From contig NZ_JAFMOX010000061.1 of the NCBI RefSeq assembly GCF_019049655.1, forward strand, positions 186,001-250,000: a DNA stretch of 64,000 bases. Reading direction: 5' to 3'. The first letter of the stretch is position 1; each line of letters begins with the position of its first letter. Of the stretch, positions 15,031 through 22,751 are shown one piece after another. The notes beneath the pieces were generated by a model. The model worked only from the letters and a program-made list of their open reading frames with translations, searched no databases and was not told the origin of the DNA. Source of the DNA: Rahnella rivi. Lineage in GTDB: Bacteria > Pseudomonadota > Gammaproteobacteria > Enterobacterales > Enterobacteriaceae. The position numbers were made by a program, and so were the translations under genes.

Positions 15031-15250
15031 TACAACCATGACCAATGAAATGAAACGCCGCTTGGCTAAAGAAATGACCACCATCCTCATAAACCTCAAT
15101 GCACCGTCTGAGATTTTGTTTGCCATCGGCTCTTTTGGCGATACGCAGGATGATGAAGATGTAATCCAGGCTCTTGAGCAATACAACGAAAAAGGAACTT
15201 ACGTGCATGAGCTTGTATCACCTGCCTTTAAATGGGAGCCAAAGAGATGA
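15023..15250 (+). CDS. Small hypothetical phage protein, 75 aa
   Basis: Predicted helical (MTDTTMTNEMKRRLAKEMT, IQALEQYNEKG). GGTGAAGGATC is upstream of ATG 15023. It overlaps the following Ead-like gene. No family recognised. Confidence 0.65.
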   Translation: MTDTTMTNEMKRRLAKEMTTILINLNAPSEILFAIGSFGDTQDDEDVIQALEQYNEKGTYVHELVSPAFKWEPKR

Positions 15251-15930
15251 CCGATACAACAGATACAGCGTCGCTCAAAAAGCAAATCGAAACCGCCGCA
15301 GACATTATCCGCGACCTCACTGATAAGCTCGAAGCAGAACGCCAGCGGGCTGATGAACTGAAATCATTTTACGATCAGGAACAGAAACTCGCTGGCAGAT
15401 TCTTAAGAGAGCGCGACTGTGCCAGACAGGTAGTCGATGAACTACAGGCAGAACTCGCAGCGCTGAAACCGGAAATTAATTGGCCTGTGTCTCAGAAGGT
15501 TCGCGCTGCACTCGACCGCGCCGCCTGTCCCGATGCGTTCATGCGCATTGCGGTCGAAGCTTGCACTGAGGCGCTGAAAGGCGATCAGGCACATATGGAG
15601 GACGCTGATTACACGCGATATTCATGCGGCTGCTGCGGATTTGAATCCTTACATCACACGACTAAATGCCCTGAATGCAACTACCACAAAATTGAGTCAG
15701 AGCCACTATTCACCGCCCCGCAAAAGCCGGGCGTGCATCCAGACACGAAACGCATGGACTGGCTTTGCGCGCAAGTTGTTGAAGTTAGAGAGCCGATGTT
15801 TTATGGCAGTCGTGCAATGTTCTGGTCACAGTGCAACAGTGATGACTGCGAAGAGTATCACACAACGTTGCGTGAGCAGGTAGACGCAGCAATCGAGGCC
15901 GCAGGCGGCATCGTGAAGGATGGTGAGTGA
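15247..15930 (+). CDS. Ead/Ea22-like protein with zinc ribbon, 227 aa
   Basis: Residues 1-75 are a coiled coil (DKLEAERQRADELKSFYDQEQ). The middle contains SCGCCGFESLHHTTKCPECNYH (split here as CGCCG and CPECNYH), a C-x2-C...C-x2-C-x2-H zinc ribbon at about 125-145. The C-terminus DTKRMDWLCAQVVEVREPMF and REQVDAAIEAAGGIV is a module shared by many enterobacterial Ead-like proteins. ATG 15247 is preceded by AAAGAGATG. Function unknown. Confidence 0.72.
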   Translation: MTDTTDTASLKKQIETAADIIRDLTDKLEAERQRADELKSFYDQEQKLAGRFLRERDCARQVVDELQAELAALKPEINWPVSQKVRAALDRAACPDAFMRIAVEACTEALKGDQAHMEDADYTRYSCGCCGFESLHHTTKCPECNYHKIESEPLFTAPQKPGVHPDTKRMDWLCAQVVEVREPMFYGSRAMFWSQCNSDDCEEYHTTLREQVDAAIEAAGGIVKDGE

Positions 15931-15931
15931 T

Positions 15932-16276
15932 ATGGCGAAGTCAGCAGCAGAGCGTAAAGCCGCGCAGCGTGCCCGCCAGTGTGACGCCGGTTTGCAAAAG
16001 GTCGAGGTGGCGCTCGACCGGCAGGAGGTGGAGATGCTCCGTGAAAACTGCGCACTCCGCCGACCGCAGCGCGAGCCATACGATATGGACGAGTACATCA
16101 CCATGCTGATCCGCAAAGACAACGCAGAGTTGCAGGCGCAGCTCACCGAGCAAGCCGGGCGCAAATGCGGGAAGTGCGGCGACTCGTTGCCAGGTGATAA
16201 ACAGGGCTGTGCATTCATCGGTGAAGGTGCATGTTGGCAGACGATGGGCTGGCATGAGACAAAATTGAGTTTATAG
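15932..16276 (+). CDS. Hypothetical phage protein with zinc motif, 114 aa
   Basis: The N-terminus MAKSAAERKAAQRARQ is a basic segment also seen in the O-like protein of this phage (SAAERKAAQR). The middle is helical. The C-terminal region has CGKCGDSLPGD then GCAFIG and CW, suggestive of a metal site. An in-frame ATG at 15920 is an alternative start. Function unknown. Confidence 0.65.
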   Translation: MAKSAAERKAAQRARQCDAGLQKVEVALDRQEVEMLRENCALRRPQREPYDMDEYITMLIRKDNAELQAQLTEQAGRKCGKCGDSLPGDKQGCAFIGEGACWQTMGWHETKLSL

Positions 16277-16305
16277 TTATGTGACATGTCACGACGGGTG
16301 TCACG

Positions 16306-16542
16306 ATGAATGTTTTCAGTTGCCAGGGCTTCAAATTCTATTTTCTACAGCGTGGAGAGAAACTCCCGAATATCTATGCGGGTGGGTATTTCACAGGTGG
16401 TTATGTCATCTGGCCCCGTAACAGCGGTAAGTGGGATGTGCGCTATAAATTCTCGAAGGGCTGGGAGGAAATAACGGATAAGCTATTTGATTCTGAGAAT
16501 GAAGCATTTCAGTTTGCTTATGAGCATTACCTGAGCCGGTAG
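16306..16542 (+). CDS. Hypothetical phage protein, 78 aa
   Basis: MNVFSCQGFKFYFLQRGEKL and the rest form a small aromatic-rich beta domain. It is the last gene of the nin-like operon, 24 bp before the terminator at 16566-16590. No family recognised. Confidence 0.65.
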   Translation: MNVFSCQGFKFYFLQRGEKLPNIYAGGYFTGGYVIWPRNSGKWDVRYKFSKGWEEITDKLFDSENEAFQFAYEHYLSR

Positions 16543-16565
16543 CGAAAACAGAGAAGAGACAGAAT

Positions 16566-16590
16566 AACCGCCGCTTGGCGGTTTTCTTTT
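16566..16590 (+). terminator. Rho-independent terminator before terminase genes
   Basis: AACCGCC (16566-16572), loop GCTT, GGCGGTT (16577-16583), then TTTCTTTT. It separates the early/nin transcript from the structural operon, and an operator follows 10 bp later. Confidence 0.85.
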
Positions 16591-16600
16591 GCGTGTTATG

Positions 16601-16617
16601 ATTACCTTGGAGGTAAC
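16601..16617. promoter_or_regulatory. Phage dyad operator overlapping the terminase ribosome binding site
   Basis: ATTACC-TTGGA-GGTAAC. The GGAGG inside it (16609-16613) is the Shine-Dalgarno of the terminase small subunit ATG at 16622. No promoter is visible immediately upstream, so bound repressor would most likely block elongating polymerase. Confidence 0.75.
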
Positions 16618-16621
16618 TATT

Positions 16622-17185
16622 ATGGCCGAAAAAGGTAAACTTAACCCGCAAATGGAAATGTTTGCGCAGGAGATGCTGAAGGATCCGCGCAACCAGCGGC
16701 AGGCTGCGATCAATGCTGGCTACTCGGTGAAGACTGCCACGCAAAAAGCTGCCGGGCTGATGAATCTGCCGAAGGTTGTTGCACGCATCGAAGAGCTGAT
16801 GGAAGCGCGCAATAAGCGCCTGCGCGTCAGTGCTGACTACGTGCTGCTGCGGTTGGTTGAAATCGACCAGATGGACGTGCTGGATATTCTCGAAGATGAC
16901 GGCGGGCTCAAGCCGATCAGCCAGTGGCCGAAGATATGGCGCACCACGCTCAGCGGTCTGGACATCAACCGGATCCGCATGGCCGGGAAGAATGAAGATG
17001 ACGATATCGAATCCACGCTGCAAAAAATCAAATGGCCGGACAAGGTGAAGAACCTCGAGCTGATCGGTAAGCACGTCGATGTCATGGCGTTCAAAGAGCG
17101 CATAGAGGTGAGCGGCACCGTAACCATCGCTGACCGTATGGCGAACGCCCGCCGCCGCGTCAAAGAGCAGAGTGAAGATAAATGA
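16622..17185 (+). CDS. Terminase small subunit
   Basis: 187 residues starting MAEKGKLNPQMEMFAQEMLKD, with RNQRQAAINAGYSVKTATQKAAGLM (about residues 20-45), the terminase_2-type HTH that recognises phage DNA and brings it to the large subunit. ATG 16622 is chosen because GGAGG precedes it by 8 nt; upstream in-frame codons lack a ribosome site. Its stop overlaps the large-subunit start (ATGA). Confidence 0.88.
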   Translation: MAEKGKLNPQMEMFAQEMLKDPRNQRQAAINAGYSVKTATQKAAGLMNLPKVVARIEELMEARNKRLRVSADYVLLRLVEIDQMDVLDILEDDGGLKPISQWPKIWRTTLSGLDINRIRMAGKNEDDDIESTLQKIKWPDKVKNLELIGKHVDVMAFKERIEVSGTVTIADRMANARRRVKEQSEDK

Positions 17186-18657
17186 CTGATGCCGCCGTAC
17201 TCTCGCCGGAAGAACAGCTGATCGAAGACATTGCCAGTTTCACGCATGATCCGCTGGGATATGCGCATTACGCGTTTCCGTGGGGTGAGCAGGGCACAGA
17301 GCTGGCGCACGCCGCTGGTCCGAGGAAATGGCAGGCTGACGCATTCCGCGAGATACGCGACCATCTGCAAAACCCGGCAACACGGCACCAGCCGCTGATG
17401 ATAGCCAGGGCATCCGGGCACGGTATCGGTAAGTCTGCATTCATCTCCATGCTGATGAACTGGGGCATGTCCACCTGCGAGGATTGCAAGGTGGTGGTGA
17501 CCGCCAACACCGAGAACCAGCTACGCACCAAGACGTGGCCGGAAATCATCAAATGGTCGAACCTCGCAATCACCAAGTCGTGGTTCACGACGACCGCCAC
17601 CGCCATGTACAGCAACGACAGCGGTCACGATAAACGCTGGCGCGCTGACGCCATCCCGTGGAGTGAGCACAACACTGAGGCATTCGCCGGTCTGCACAAC
17701 GAGCGCAAGCGCATCATCGTTGTATTCGATGAAGCGTCCAACATTGCTGATCTGGTGTGGGAGGTTGCCGAAGGGGCGCTGACCGATGAGGACACAGAAA
17801 TTATCTGGGTGGCATTCGGGAACCCGACCCGTAACAGCGGACGTTTCCGCGAATGCTTCCGTAAGTACAAACACCGCTGGCACTGCGCGCAGATAGACAG
17901 CCGGACGGTTGAAGGCACGAACAAAGAGCAACTGCAAAAGTGGGTGGACGACTACGGCGAAGACAGCGATTTCGTGAAGGTGCGTGTGCGTGGCATATTC
18001 CCCGACGTGTCCGAGGCGCAGTTCATACCAACCGGTCTGACCGATGCCGCCATGAAGCGCCAGTGGACAGCCGCAGAGGTGTCGCACGCCCCGATCATCA
18101 TCGGTGTTGACCCCGCATACTCCGGCGCGGATGACTTCGTGATTTACATGCGTCAGGGGCTGCACAGCAAATGCCTTGGTACCTACCCGAAAACCACAGA
18201 TGAGCTGATATCAGCGAAGCGCATCGCCGACTTCGAAGACCAGTACAAGGCTGACCAGGTGTTTATAGACTTCGGGTACGGTAACGGCATCAAATCCATC
18301 GGTGATGGATGGGGAAGAACGTGGCAACTGGTACCGTTCGGCGGCGGCTCAACCGACCCGCAGATGCTAAACAAGCGCGGCGAGATGTACAACAGCTGCA
18401 AATCGTGGCTGAAGATTGGCGGCTCGCTTGACGATCAGGAGACAGCCGATGACCTGAGCACTGCGGAATACAAAGTGCGTACTGACGGCAAAATCGTGCT
18501 GGAAGCGAAAGAGGACATCAAAAAGCGGATAGGGCGGTCACCTGGAAAGGCTGATGCTCTGGTGCTGACGTTTGCATTCCCAGTCACCAAAAGACAGAAC
18601 TTGCCAGGTGGATTGGCGGCGAACCAGGTGGCGACAGATTATGATCCGTATAGTTAG
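17182..18657 (+). CDS. Terminase large subunit
   Basis: 491 residues. An N-terminal ATPase carries a Walker A-like ASGHGIGKS (about 77-85) and Walker B IIVVFDEAS (about 178-186). The C-terminal RNase H-like nuclease has IIIGVDPAYSGADDF (about 310-325), DQVFIDFGYGNG, and KADALVLTF near the end. It packages DNA through the portal. The next gene of the family order, the small protein before the portal, is 1.6 kb away because a moron block on the other strand is inserted. Confidence 0.94.
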   Translation: MTDAAVLSPEEQLIEDIASFTHDPLGYAHYAFPWGEQGTELAHAAGPRKWQADAFREIRDHLQNPATRHQPLMIARASGHGIGKSAFISMLMNWGMSTCEDCKVVVTANTENQLRTKTWPEIIKWSNLAITKSWFTTTATAMYSNDSGHDKRWRADAIPWSEHNTEAFAGLHNERKRIIVVFDEASNIADLVWEVAEGALTDEDTEIIWVAFGNPTRNSGRFRECFRKYKHRWHCAQIDSRTVEGTNKEQLQKWVDDYGEDSDFVKVRVRGIFPDVSEAQFIPTGLTDAAMKRQWTAAEVSHAPIIIGVDPAYSGADDFVIYMRQGLHSKCLGTYPKTTDELISAKRIADFEDQYKADQVFIDFGYGNGIKSIGDGWGRTWQLVPFGGGSTDPQMLNKRGEMYNSCKSWLKIGGSLDDQETADDLSTAEYKVRTDGKIVLEAKEDIKKRIGRSPGKADALVLTFAFPVTKRQNLPGGLAANQVATDYDPYS

Positions 18658-18664
18658 ATTTGAA

Positions 18665-19486
18665 TTAATCTCTTAAATTTTCATTTATTTTATAAAGAGC
18701 TCTCAACTTGTATAGCTCTCCAATATTAAATGTAACTTCACCATCCATTGCTGATGATTCATTGAATAACTTTGGCGCCTCCTTTCTTAAAGTATTTAGC
18801 AAACCAACAGCTTTTTCATAATTTGCATCTAAGGAAACAATTTTTGCATTCAGATTATATAGATCTTGCGTCGCACTGAGTAATGAATCCTCTTTAAACT
18901 TTAGTGTTTTTTGCAAATCACTTAACTGATTGGACGTGTAAAGCAACCGCGTCTCACTGGAGTTAAAATCAAGTTGAGATTGATGAAGTTTATCTTTCAT
19001 TACCTGAATTTCATTGATTAATTCAGAGTTTTCTGCAAGAAGGTCAGATATATCTTTTTTAATAGCATTAATATCCTCCTCTATTTTTCTCTCTTCACGC
19101 TTATCTGATAGTCTTTTTCTTGATTCGATATCAGCAATCTCGAGTTGTTTCTCAGCGAGCGCTATTTTCTCCGACATAGTAGTTAATATAGCATCACTGA
19201 TTGGTTTGCTCTGCATTCTTACAATATACTTTGTTGCTTGAGGAAGAATTAAACAAATTATAATGGTTGTACATAAAGGGCCTAGAATTAAAGACCCAAC
19301 ATCAAAGTGTTGATTTATAAATGCAATTCTTTCTTCAATAACTTTTTTGCTAAAGAATAATATAGCTAATAATTGCCAGTTGAAACCTATCCATGAGAAA
19401 ACAAAAGCACCAAGGAATGGGCTCTTCATTCTTTCCAGTGAGTTTTGGCGGAATGCTGCAAAAATATCCTTAATAAAATCAAGCAT
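18665..19486 (-). CDS. Membrane-anchored coiled-coil moron protein, 273 aa
   Basis: N-terminal amphipathic region MLDFIKDIFAAFRQNSLERM, then two TM helices (about 28-48, AFVFSWIGFNWQLLAILFF, and about 68-90, LILGPLCTTIIICLILP). A long coiled coil fills about 115-240 and a short C-terminal domain follows. The architecture resembles inner-membrane proteins occasionally seen in prophages and defence loci, for which I know no defined role. The gene is AT-richer than its neighbours, lies opposite to the structural operon and is convergent with terminase. Superinfection exclusion is a hypothesis from placement and architecture only. A weak operator (19514-19530) lies upstream. Confidence 0.75.
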   Translation of the reverse strand: MLDFIKDIFAAFRQNSLERMKSPFLGAFVFSWIGFNWQLLAILFFSKKVIEERIAFINQHFDVGSLILGPLCTTIIICLILPQATKYIVRMQSKPISDAILTTMSEKIALAEKQLEIADIESRKRLSDKREERKIEEDINAIKKDISDLLAENSELINEIQVMKDKLHQSQLDFNSSETRLLYTSNQLSDLQKTLKFKEDSLLSATQDLYNLNAKIVSLDANYEKAVGLLNTLRKEAPKLFNESSAMDGEVTFNIGELYKLRALYKINENLRD

Positions 19487-19513
19487 AAATGTACCTCAGT
19501 ATTTTTTCTGAAG

Positions 19514-19530
19514 TATACCTTTATGGTGAT
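19514..19530. promoter_or_regulatory. Weak phage dyad upstream of the moron gene
   Basis: TATACC-TTTAT-GGTGAT matches 9 of 12 half-site positions and lies 28 bp before the moron start codon. It may be a low-affinity operator or chance. Confidence 0.3.
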
Positions 19531-19578
19531 TATCAGTCATCAAGATAAAAAAATGCCCCCGGCGAAGGAGGCGAAAGA

Positions 19579-19782
19579 CTACACACAGCAATGGGATTTA
19601 TAACGGTCACAGGTATTACCGGCTGAGCACTGTGGGCACCGGTGCCATCCCATACGGTGCTTATTGGCTACTTCAATGCTCATGCGGTAACACGCTGGTT
19701 TACGTCCAGCAACGCTGAGTTCGGTGATCCGGTTCCAGTACCGGACTGCTCCAGCTATCAGACCTTTGCAGGTAACAGGCAC
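19579..19782 (-). CDS. Small cysteine-rich phage protein, start uncertain (possible frameshift)
   Basis: Reading on the minus strand gives VTCKGLIAGAVRYWNRITE, then a C-terminal CPQC and two further cysteine pairs, which looks like a real small zinc-binding phage protein. The only in-frame start is GTG 19782 without a good ribosome site. An ATG at 19811 would be perfectly placed but is in another frame; removing one A from the AAAA run after it would give MKSESKTQ joined to the protein. Either a late GTG start or a one-base frameshift is possible. Confidence 0.45.
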   Translation of the reverse strand: MPVTCKGLIAGAVRYWNRITELSVAGRKPACYRMSIEVANKHRMGWHRCPQCSAGNTCDRYKSHCCV

Positions 19783-20145
19783 TGCCTGCGTTTTGCTTTC
19801 CGATTTTCATGAGTGGAACGGGATGTTGTGGTGGCCGACGCTGATAATGTCGGCATATCGTCTTTGAGCCTTAAGCTCGCAGAACCATGCGTTAACTTTC
19901 TGTATCCCCGCACTCGGGATTATTCGGACACTCTCAAGGCAAAAGAGCCTATCGGCGCGCATCAGCCTGCGCATTCACCACAACGGAAAGAACACCATCA
20001 CAAAATCCTTTTAAATGCATGCTGCTTTAAAGCTTGCCCATCTGATGCTCTTACCTGTTGGGTGCCGGTTACGCTCCGGCGTCGTTTTTACGACCGTTCT
20101 TTGGACTGTGGTTTCATACCAACTATCGATAATGACGCCTCAATA

Positions 20146-20162
20146 GTTACCATAAAGGTAAC
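20146..20162. promoter_or_regulatory. Phage dyad operator at the moron-block promoter
   Basis: GTTACC-ATAAA-GGTAAC: both half-sites perfect. It completely covers the -10 of the minus-strand promoter at 20155-20183. Confidence 0.82.
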
Positions 20163-20183
20163 CACGCATCTATTAATTGTCAA
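20155..20183 (-). promoter_or_regulatory. Minus-strand promoter of the moron block
   Basis: Perfect -35 TTGACA (20178-20183), 17-bp spacer, weak -10 TACCTT (20155-20160) inside the operator. Transcription would run toward the small ORF at 19782 and the membrane moron. Confidence 0.5.
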
Positions 20184-20236
20184 TAAATATTCTAATATGG
20201 TTAAATGGTAATTATTTCCTGCGGATGAAAACCATT

Positions 20237-20443
20237 ATGTGCATCGGTAGCTCTCCAAAAACCTCTACACCTCAGGTGCAATCAGCGCCGCAAGCCCAAG
20301 ACGAAGCCGTTGTGAATGCCACTGACGAAGAAAAGCGCCGCCGCCGTGCAGCCGCTGGTCAGAAGTCCACGATCCTAACGTCTGCTCAGGGCGACACATC
20401 TACTCCGGCCGCTGCATCGGGCAAAACCCTGCTGGGGGCTTAA
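20237..20443 (+). CDS. Small pre-portal phage protein, 68 aa
   Basis: MCIGSSPKTSTPQVQSAPQA followed by a charged helix (DEEKRRRRAAAGQKSTIL) and a GKTLLGA end. Small proteins with an MC-x-G-S start and a KSTIL..GKTLLG tail regularly sit directly before the portal gene in podoviruses; their role is not known to me. ATG 20237 gives this start; ATG 20225 is an alternative. The portal begins 4 bp after its stop. Confidence 0.75.
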   Translation: MCIGSSPKTSTPQVQSAPQAQDEAVVNATDEEKRRRRAAAGQKSTILTSAQGDTSTPAAASGKTLLGA

Positions 20444-20446
20444 TCG

Positions 20447-22108
20447 ATGGCTGAAGAATCGCGCAAGCAGTTTTACAACAAACAACTGGGCTCTCTGGAA
20501 ACAGAGCGTTCCTCGTTTGATACCCACTGGCGCGACCTGTCAGATTTCATTCTGCCGCGCAGCAGCCGATTCCTCACCAGTGATCGTAACAAATCTACCC
20601 GCAACACCAAGATTGTTGACCCGACGGCGACGATGGCGAACCGCACATTGTCCAGCGGCATGCTCTCCGGCATCACCAGCCCGACGCGCCCGTGGTTTTC
20701 ACTCGGCACGCCTGACCCTGAGATGATGGAGTACGGCCCTGTTAAGTATTGGCTCGAGATGGTTCAGAACCGCATGAACGATGTGATGAACAAATCGAAC
20801 TGGTACCAGTCATTGCCGATCGTCTACGGACAGTTGGGAACATTCGGCACAACGGCCATGTCCCTGCTGGAAGACGACGAAGACGTGATCCGCACGCACC
20901 CATTCCCGATCGGCAGCTATTACCTCTCGAACAGTGACCGCCTGCAGGTCGATACCGTTTACCGAAAATTCTCTATGACGTGCCGCCAAATAGTTCAGCG
21001 CTTCGGCATGGATAACGTCAGTGACAGCGTTAAATCGGCATGGACCAGCCAGCAGTACGAGCAGTGGTTCGACGTTGTTCACGTCGTTGAGCCAAACATG
21101 AACCGCGACACCGGCAAGATGGATTCGAAGAACAAGAAGTTCGCATCTGTCTATTACGAGGCCGGTGGTGCAGACAACAAGCTGCTGAGCGAGAAAGGCT
21201 TCGACGACATGCCGATCATGGCGCCGCGCTGGGATATCAACGGCGAGGACGTTTACGGCTCATCCTGTCCGGGCATGATTGCGCTGGGCAGTGTTAAAGC
21301 TCTCCAGCTCGAGCAGCGCCGCAAGGCTCAGGCCATAGACAAACTGGTTAACCCGCCGATGGTGGGGCCGTCCAGTTTACGCAACCAGCGAGCCAGCCTG
21401 CTGCCCGGTGAAATTACTTACGTTGACCAGGTCAGCGGGAACACCTCGTTCCAACCGGCTTACGCCATCAACCCGCGTATCAATGAGCTGGTGGCGGACA
21501 TTCAGGACACCCGATCCCTCATCAACTCCAGCTACTTCGTTGACCTCTTCATGATGCTGCAAAACGTCAACACCCGCAGCATGCCGGTGGAAGCCGTGGT
21601 CGAGATGAAAGAAGAGAAGCTGCTGATGCTGGGTCCGGTGCTGGAACGTCTCAACGATGAATTCCTCGACCCATCCATCGACCGCATCTTCAACATCATG
21701 GCGCGCAAAAACATGCTGCCACCGGCACCGCCGGAACTGGCCGGTCAGTCGCTTCGCGTCGAGTACATCTCTGTAATGGCACAGGCGCAGAAGGCTGTGG
21801 GCATTGGATCAATCGAGCGGTTCGTCGGCTTCGTCGGAGGTCTGGCTCAGGCCAACCCTGCCGCGCTGGACAAACTCAACATCGATCAAGCCATCGACGA
21901 CTACGGAAACATGGTCGGCGTTCCGGCAACCATCATCGCGACAAGCGAACAGGTGGCTCAGGTTCGTGAAGACCGCGCGAAACAGCAGCAGCAACAGCAG
22001 GCGATGCAAACCAGCATGGCGGCAGTGCAGGGTGCGAAAACCCTCAGCGAGACACAGACCGATCAACCAAGCGCCCTTAGCGCAGTGACCGGGGCGATGC
22101 AGCCATGA
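20447..22108 (+). CDS. Portal (head-tail connecting) protein
   Basis: 553 residues, close to the epsilon15 portal. It belongs to the T7-like head-tail connector family: SFDTHWRDLSDFILPRSSRF near residue 25, ANRTLSSGMLSGITSPTRPWF near 64, PTRP-type elements, GMIALGSVKALQLEQRRKAQAIDKLVNPP near 280, then a Q-rich C-terminus (EQVAQVREDRAKQQQQQQ). It forms the dodecameric ring through which DNA is packaged and ejected. Confidence 0.93.
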   Translation: MAEESRKQFYNKQLGSLETERSSFDTHWRDLSDFILPRSSRFLTSDRNKSTRNTKIVDPTATMANRTLSSGMLSGITSPTRPWFSLGTPDPEMMEYGPVKYWLEMVQNRMNDVMNKSNWYQSLPIVYGQLGTFGTTAMSLLEDDEDVIRTHPFPIGSYYLSNSDRLQVDTVYRKFSMTCRQIVQRFGMDNVSDSVKSAWTSQQYEQWFDVVHVVEPNMNRDTGKMDSKNKKFASVYYEAGGADNKLLSEKGFDDMPIMAPRWDINGEDVYGSSCPGMIALGSVKALQLEQRRKAQAIDKLVNPPMVGPSSLRNQRASLLPGEITYVDQVSGNTSFQPAYAINPRINELVADIQDTRSLINSSYFVDLFMMLQNVNTRSMPVEAVVEMKEEKLLMLGPVLERLNDEFLDPSIDRIFNIMARKNMLPPAPPELAGQSLRVEYISVMAQAQKAVGIGSIERFVGFVGGLAQANPAALDKLNIDQAIDDYGNMVGVPATIIATSEQVAQVREDRAKQQQQQQAMQTSMAAVQGAKTLSETQTDQPSALSAVTGAMQP

Positions 22109-22419
22109 CAGACCTCGATCCCGAAGAGGTAGAGCGCCTTTCCGAAGAAGCGCTGAAAAAGTCCATCGAGCTGAAGAAGCGTGACGATCAGGACATCGAA
22201 AACATCATGAATACCGAATCAGGCCGCCGCTTCATCTGGTCGCTGCTTGAGGAAACAAAGGTTTTTGCCTCCAGCTTCACCGGGGACAACAACTCAACGA
22301 ATTTCAATGAAGGCCAGCGCAACGCCGGTTTACGTGTGTTCAGCCGGGTAATGGCTGTCTGCCCGGACATGTGGCTGGTGATGGCTAAAGAAGCGAAAGA
22401 GGAAGACAGCAATGCCTAG
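22105..22419 (+). CDS. Hypothetical virion-module protein, 104 aa
   Basis: Acidic N-terminal helix (DPEEVERLSEEALKKSIELK) then GRRFIWSLLEETKVFASSFTGD and a C-terminal helix. Small proteins of this type lie between portal and scaffold in epsilon15-like and T7-like genomes (Bbp19-like). It overlaps the portal stop by 4 bp and the next gene by 8 bp. Function unknown. Confidence 0.75.
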   Translation: MTDLDPEEVERLSEEALKKSIELKKRDDQDIENIMNTESGRRFIWSLLEETKVFASSFTGDNNSTNFNEGQRNAGLRVFSRVMAVCPDMWLVMAKEAKEEDSNA

Positions 22420-22735
22420 AATTCAAACCCAGCGTATCGCCCGCTTTGATGGCGGAAATCAAATCGTAGAAGTGGTCGAAGAATCCGGCGCTTCTGTTCC
22501 TGCACCCACAGCATCGACTGCTGGCGGCGTGAAGCTGGGTGCCACGATTGCGGCAGCTGCTGCTGCGACGGCAACCGCTGATACAGCATCGGTAGCGACT
22601 GATGTTGCTGGCCTGCTCGCTGACCACAACGACCTGGTCACCAAATACAACGCATTACTGGCTGACACCGCATTAATTCGTACAGCCCTGAATGCCGTGC
22701 TGGCGCAGTTAAAAGCTCAAACCATTCCGATCTGA
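22412..22735 (+). CDS. Head fibre-like protein, 107 aa
   Basis: The segment ASTAGGVKLGATIAAAAAAT followed by LLADHNDLVTKYNALLADTA and LIRTALNAVLAQLKAQTIPI resembles the trimeric helical C-terminus of head-fibre-like proteins found in many phages: Ala-rich linker then F/YNALL repeat. It would decorate the capsid surface. It lies between portal-associated and scaffold genes. The assignment is by pattern only. Confidence 0.6.
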   Translation: MPRIQTQRIARFDGGNQIVEVVEESGASVPAPTASTAGGVKLGATIAAAAAATATADTASVATDVAGLLADHNDLVTKYNALLADTALIRTALNAVLAQLKAQTIPI

Positions 22736-22751
22736 TTACGGGGAAAGATAG

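Larger units (their letters stand above)
19783..20224. other. 442-bp region with structured leader, no confident gene
   Basis: The region between the small minus-strand ORF and the pre-portal gene holds several hairpins (for example GCGCAGGCTGATGCGC on the minus strand near 19960-19980, GCCGG/CCGGC near 20065). It also holds a promoter-operator at its right end. An ORF of 132 codons on the plus strand has no recognisable protein character. It may be an untranslated leader of the minus-strand moron transcript. Confidence 0.5.

Noticed and set aside
16837..18165. Minus-strand ORFs of 194 and 214 codons opposite terminase genes
   Set aside because: Antisense shadows of clearly assigned terminase subunits.
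9676..19780. Other GGTAAC/GGTAAT words in the prophage (for example 9676, 19694, 19770)
   Set aside because: Single half-sites without the opposing TACC at 5-bp spacing; expected by chance.
19783..20150. Second c4-like antisense leader
   Set aside because: The region is hairpin-rich, but I could not find the paired a/b words in the a1 b1, b'a', a2 b2 order that define the one at 37965-38163.
19813..20211. 132-codon plus-strand ORF between moron and portal
   Set aside because: No ribosome site, composition unlike a protein and the region has promoter, operator and hairpins of the opposite strand.
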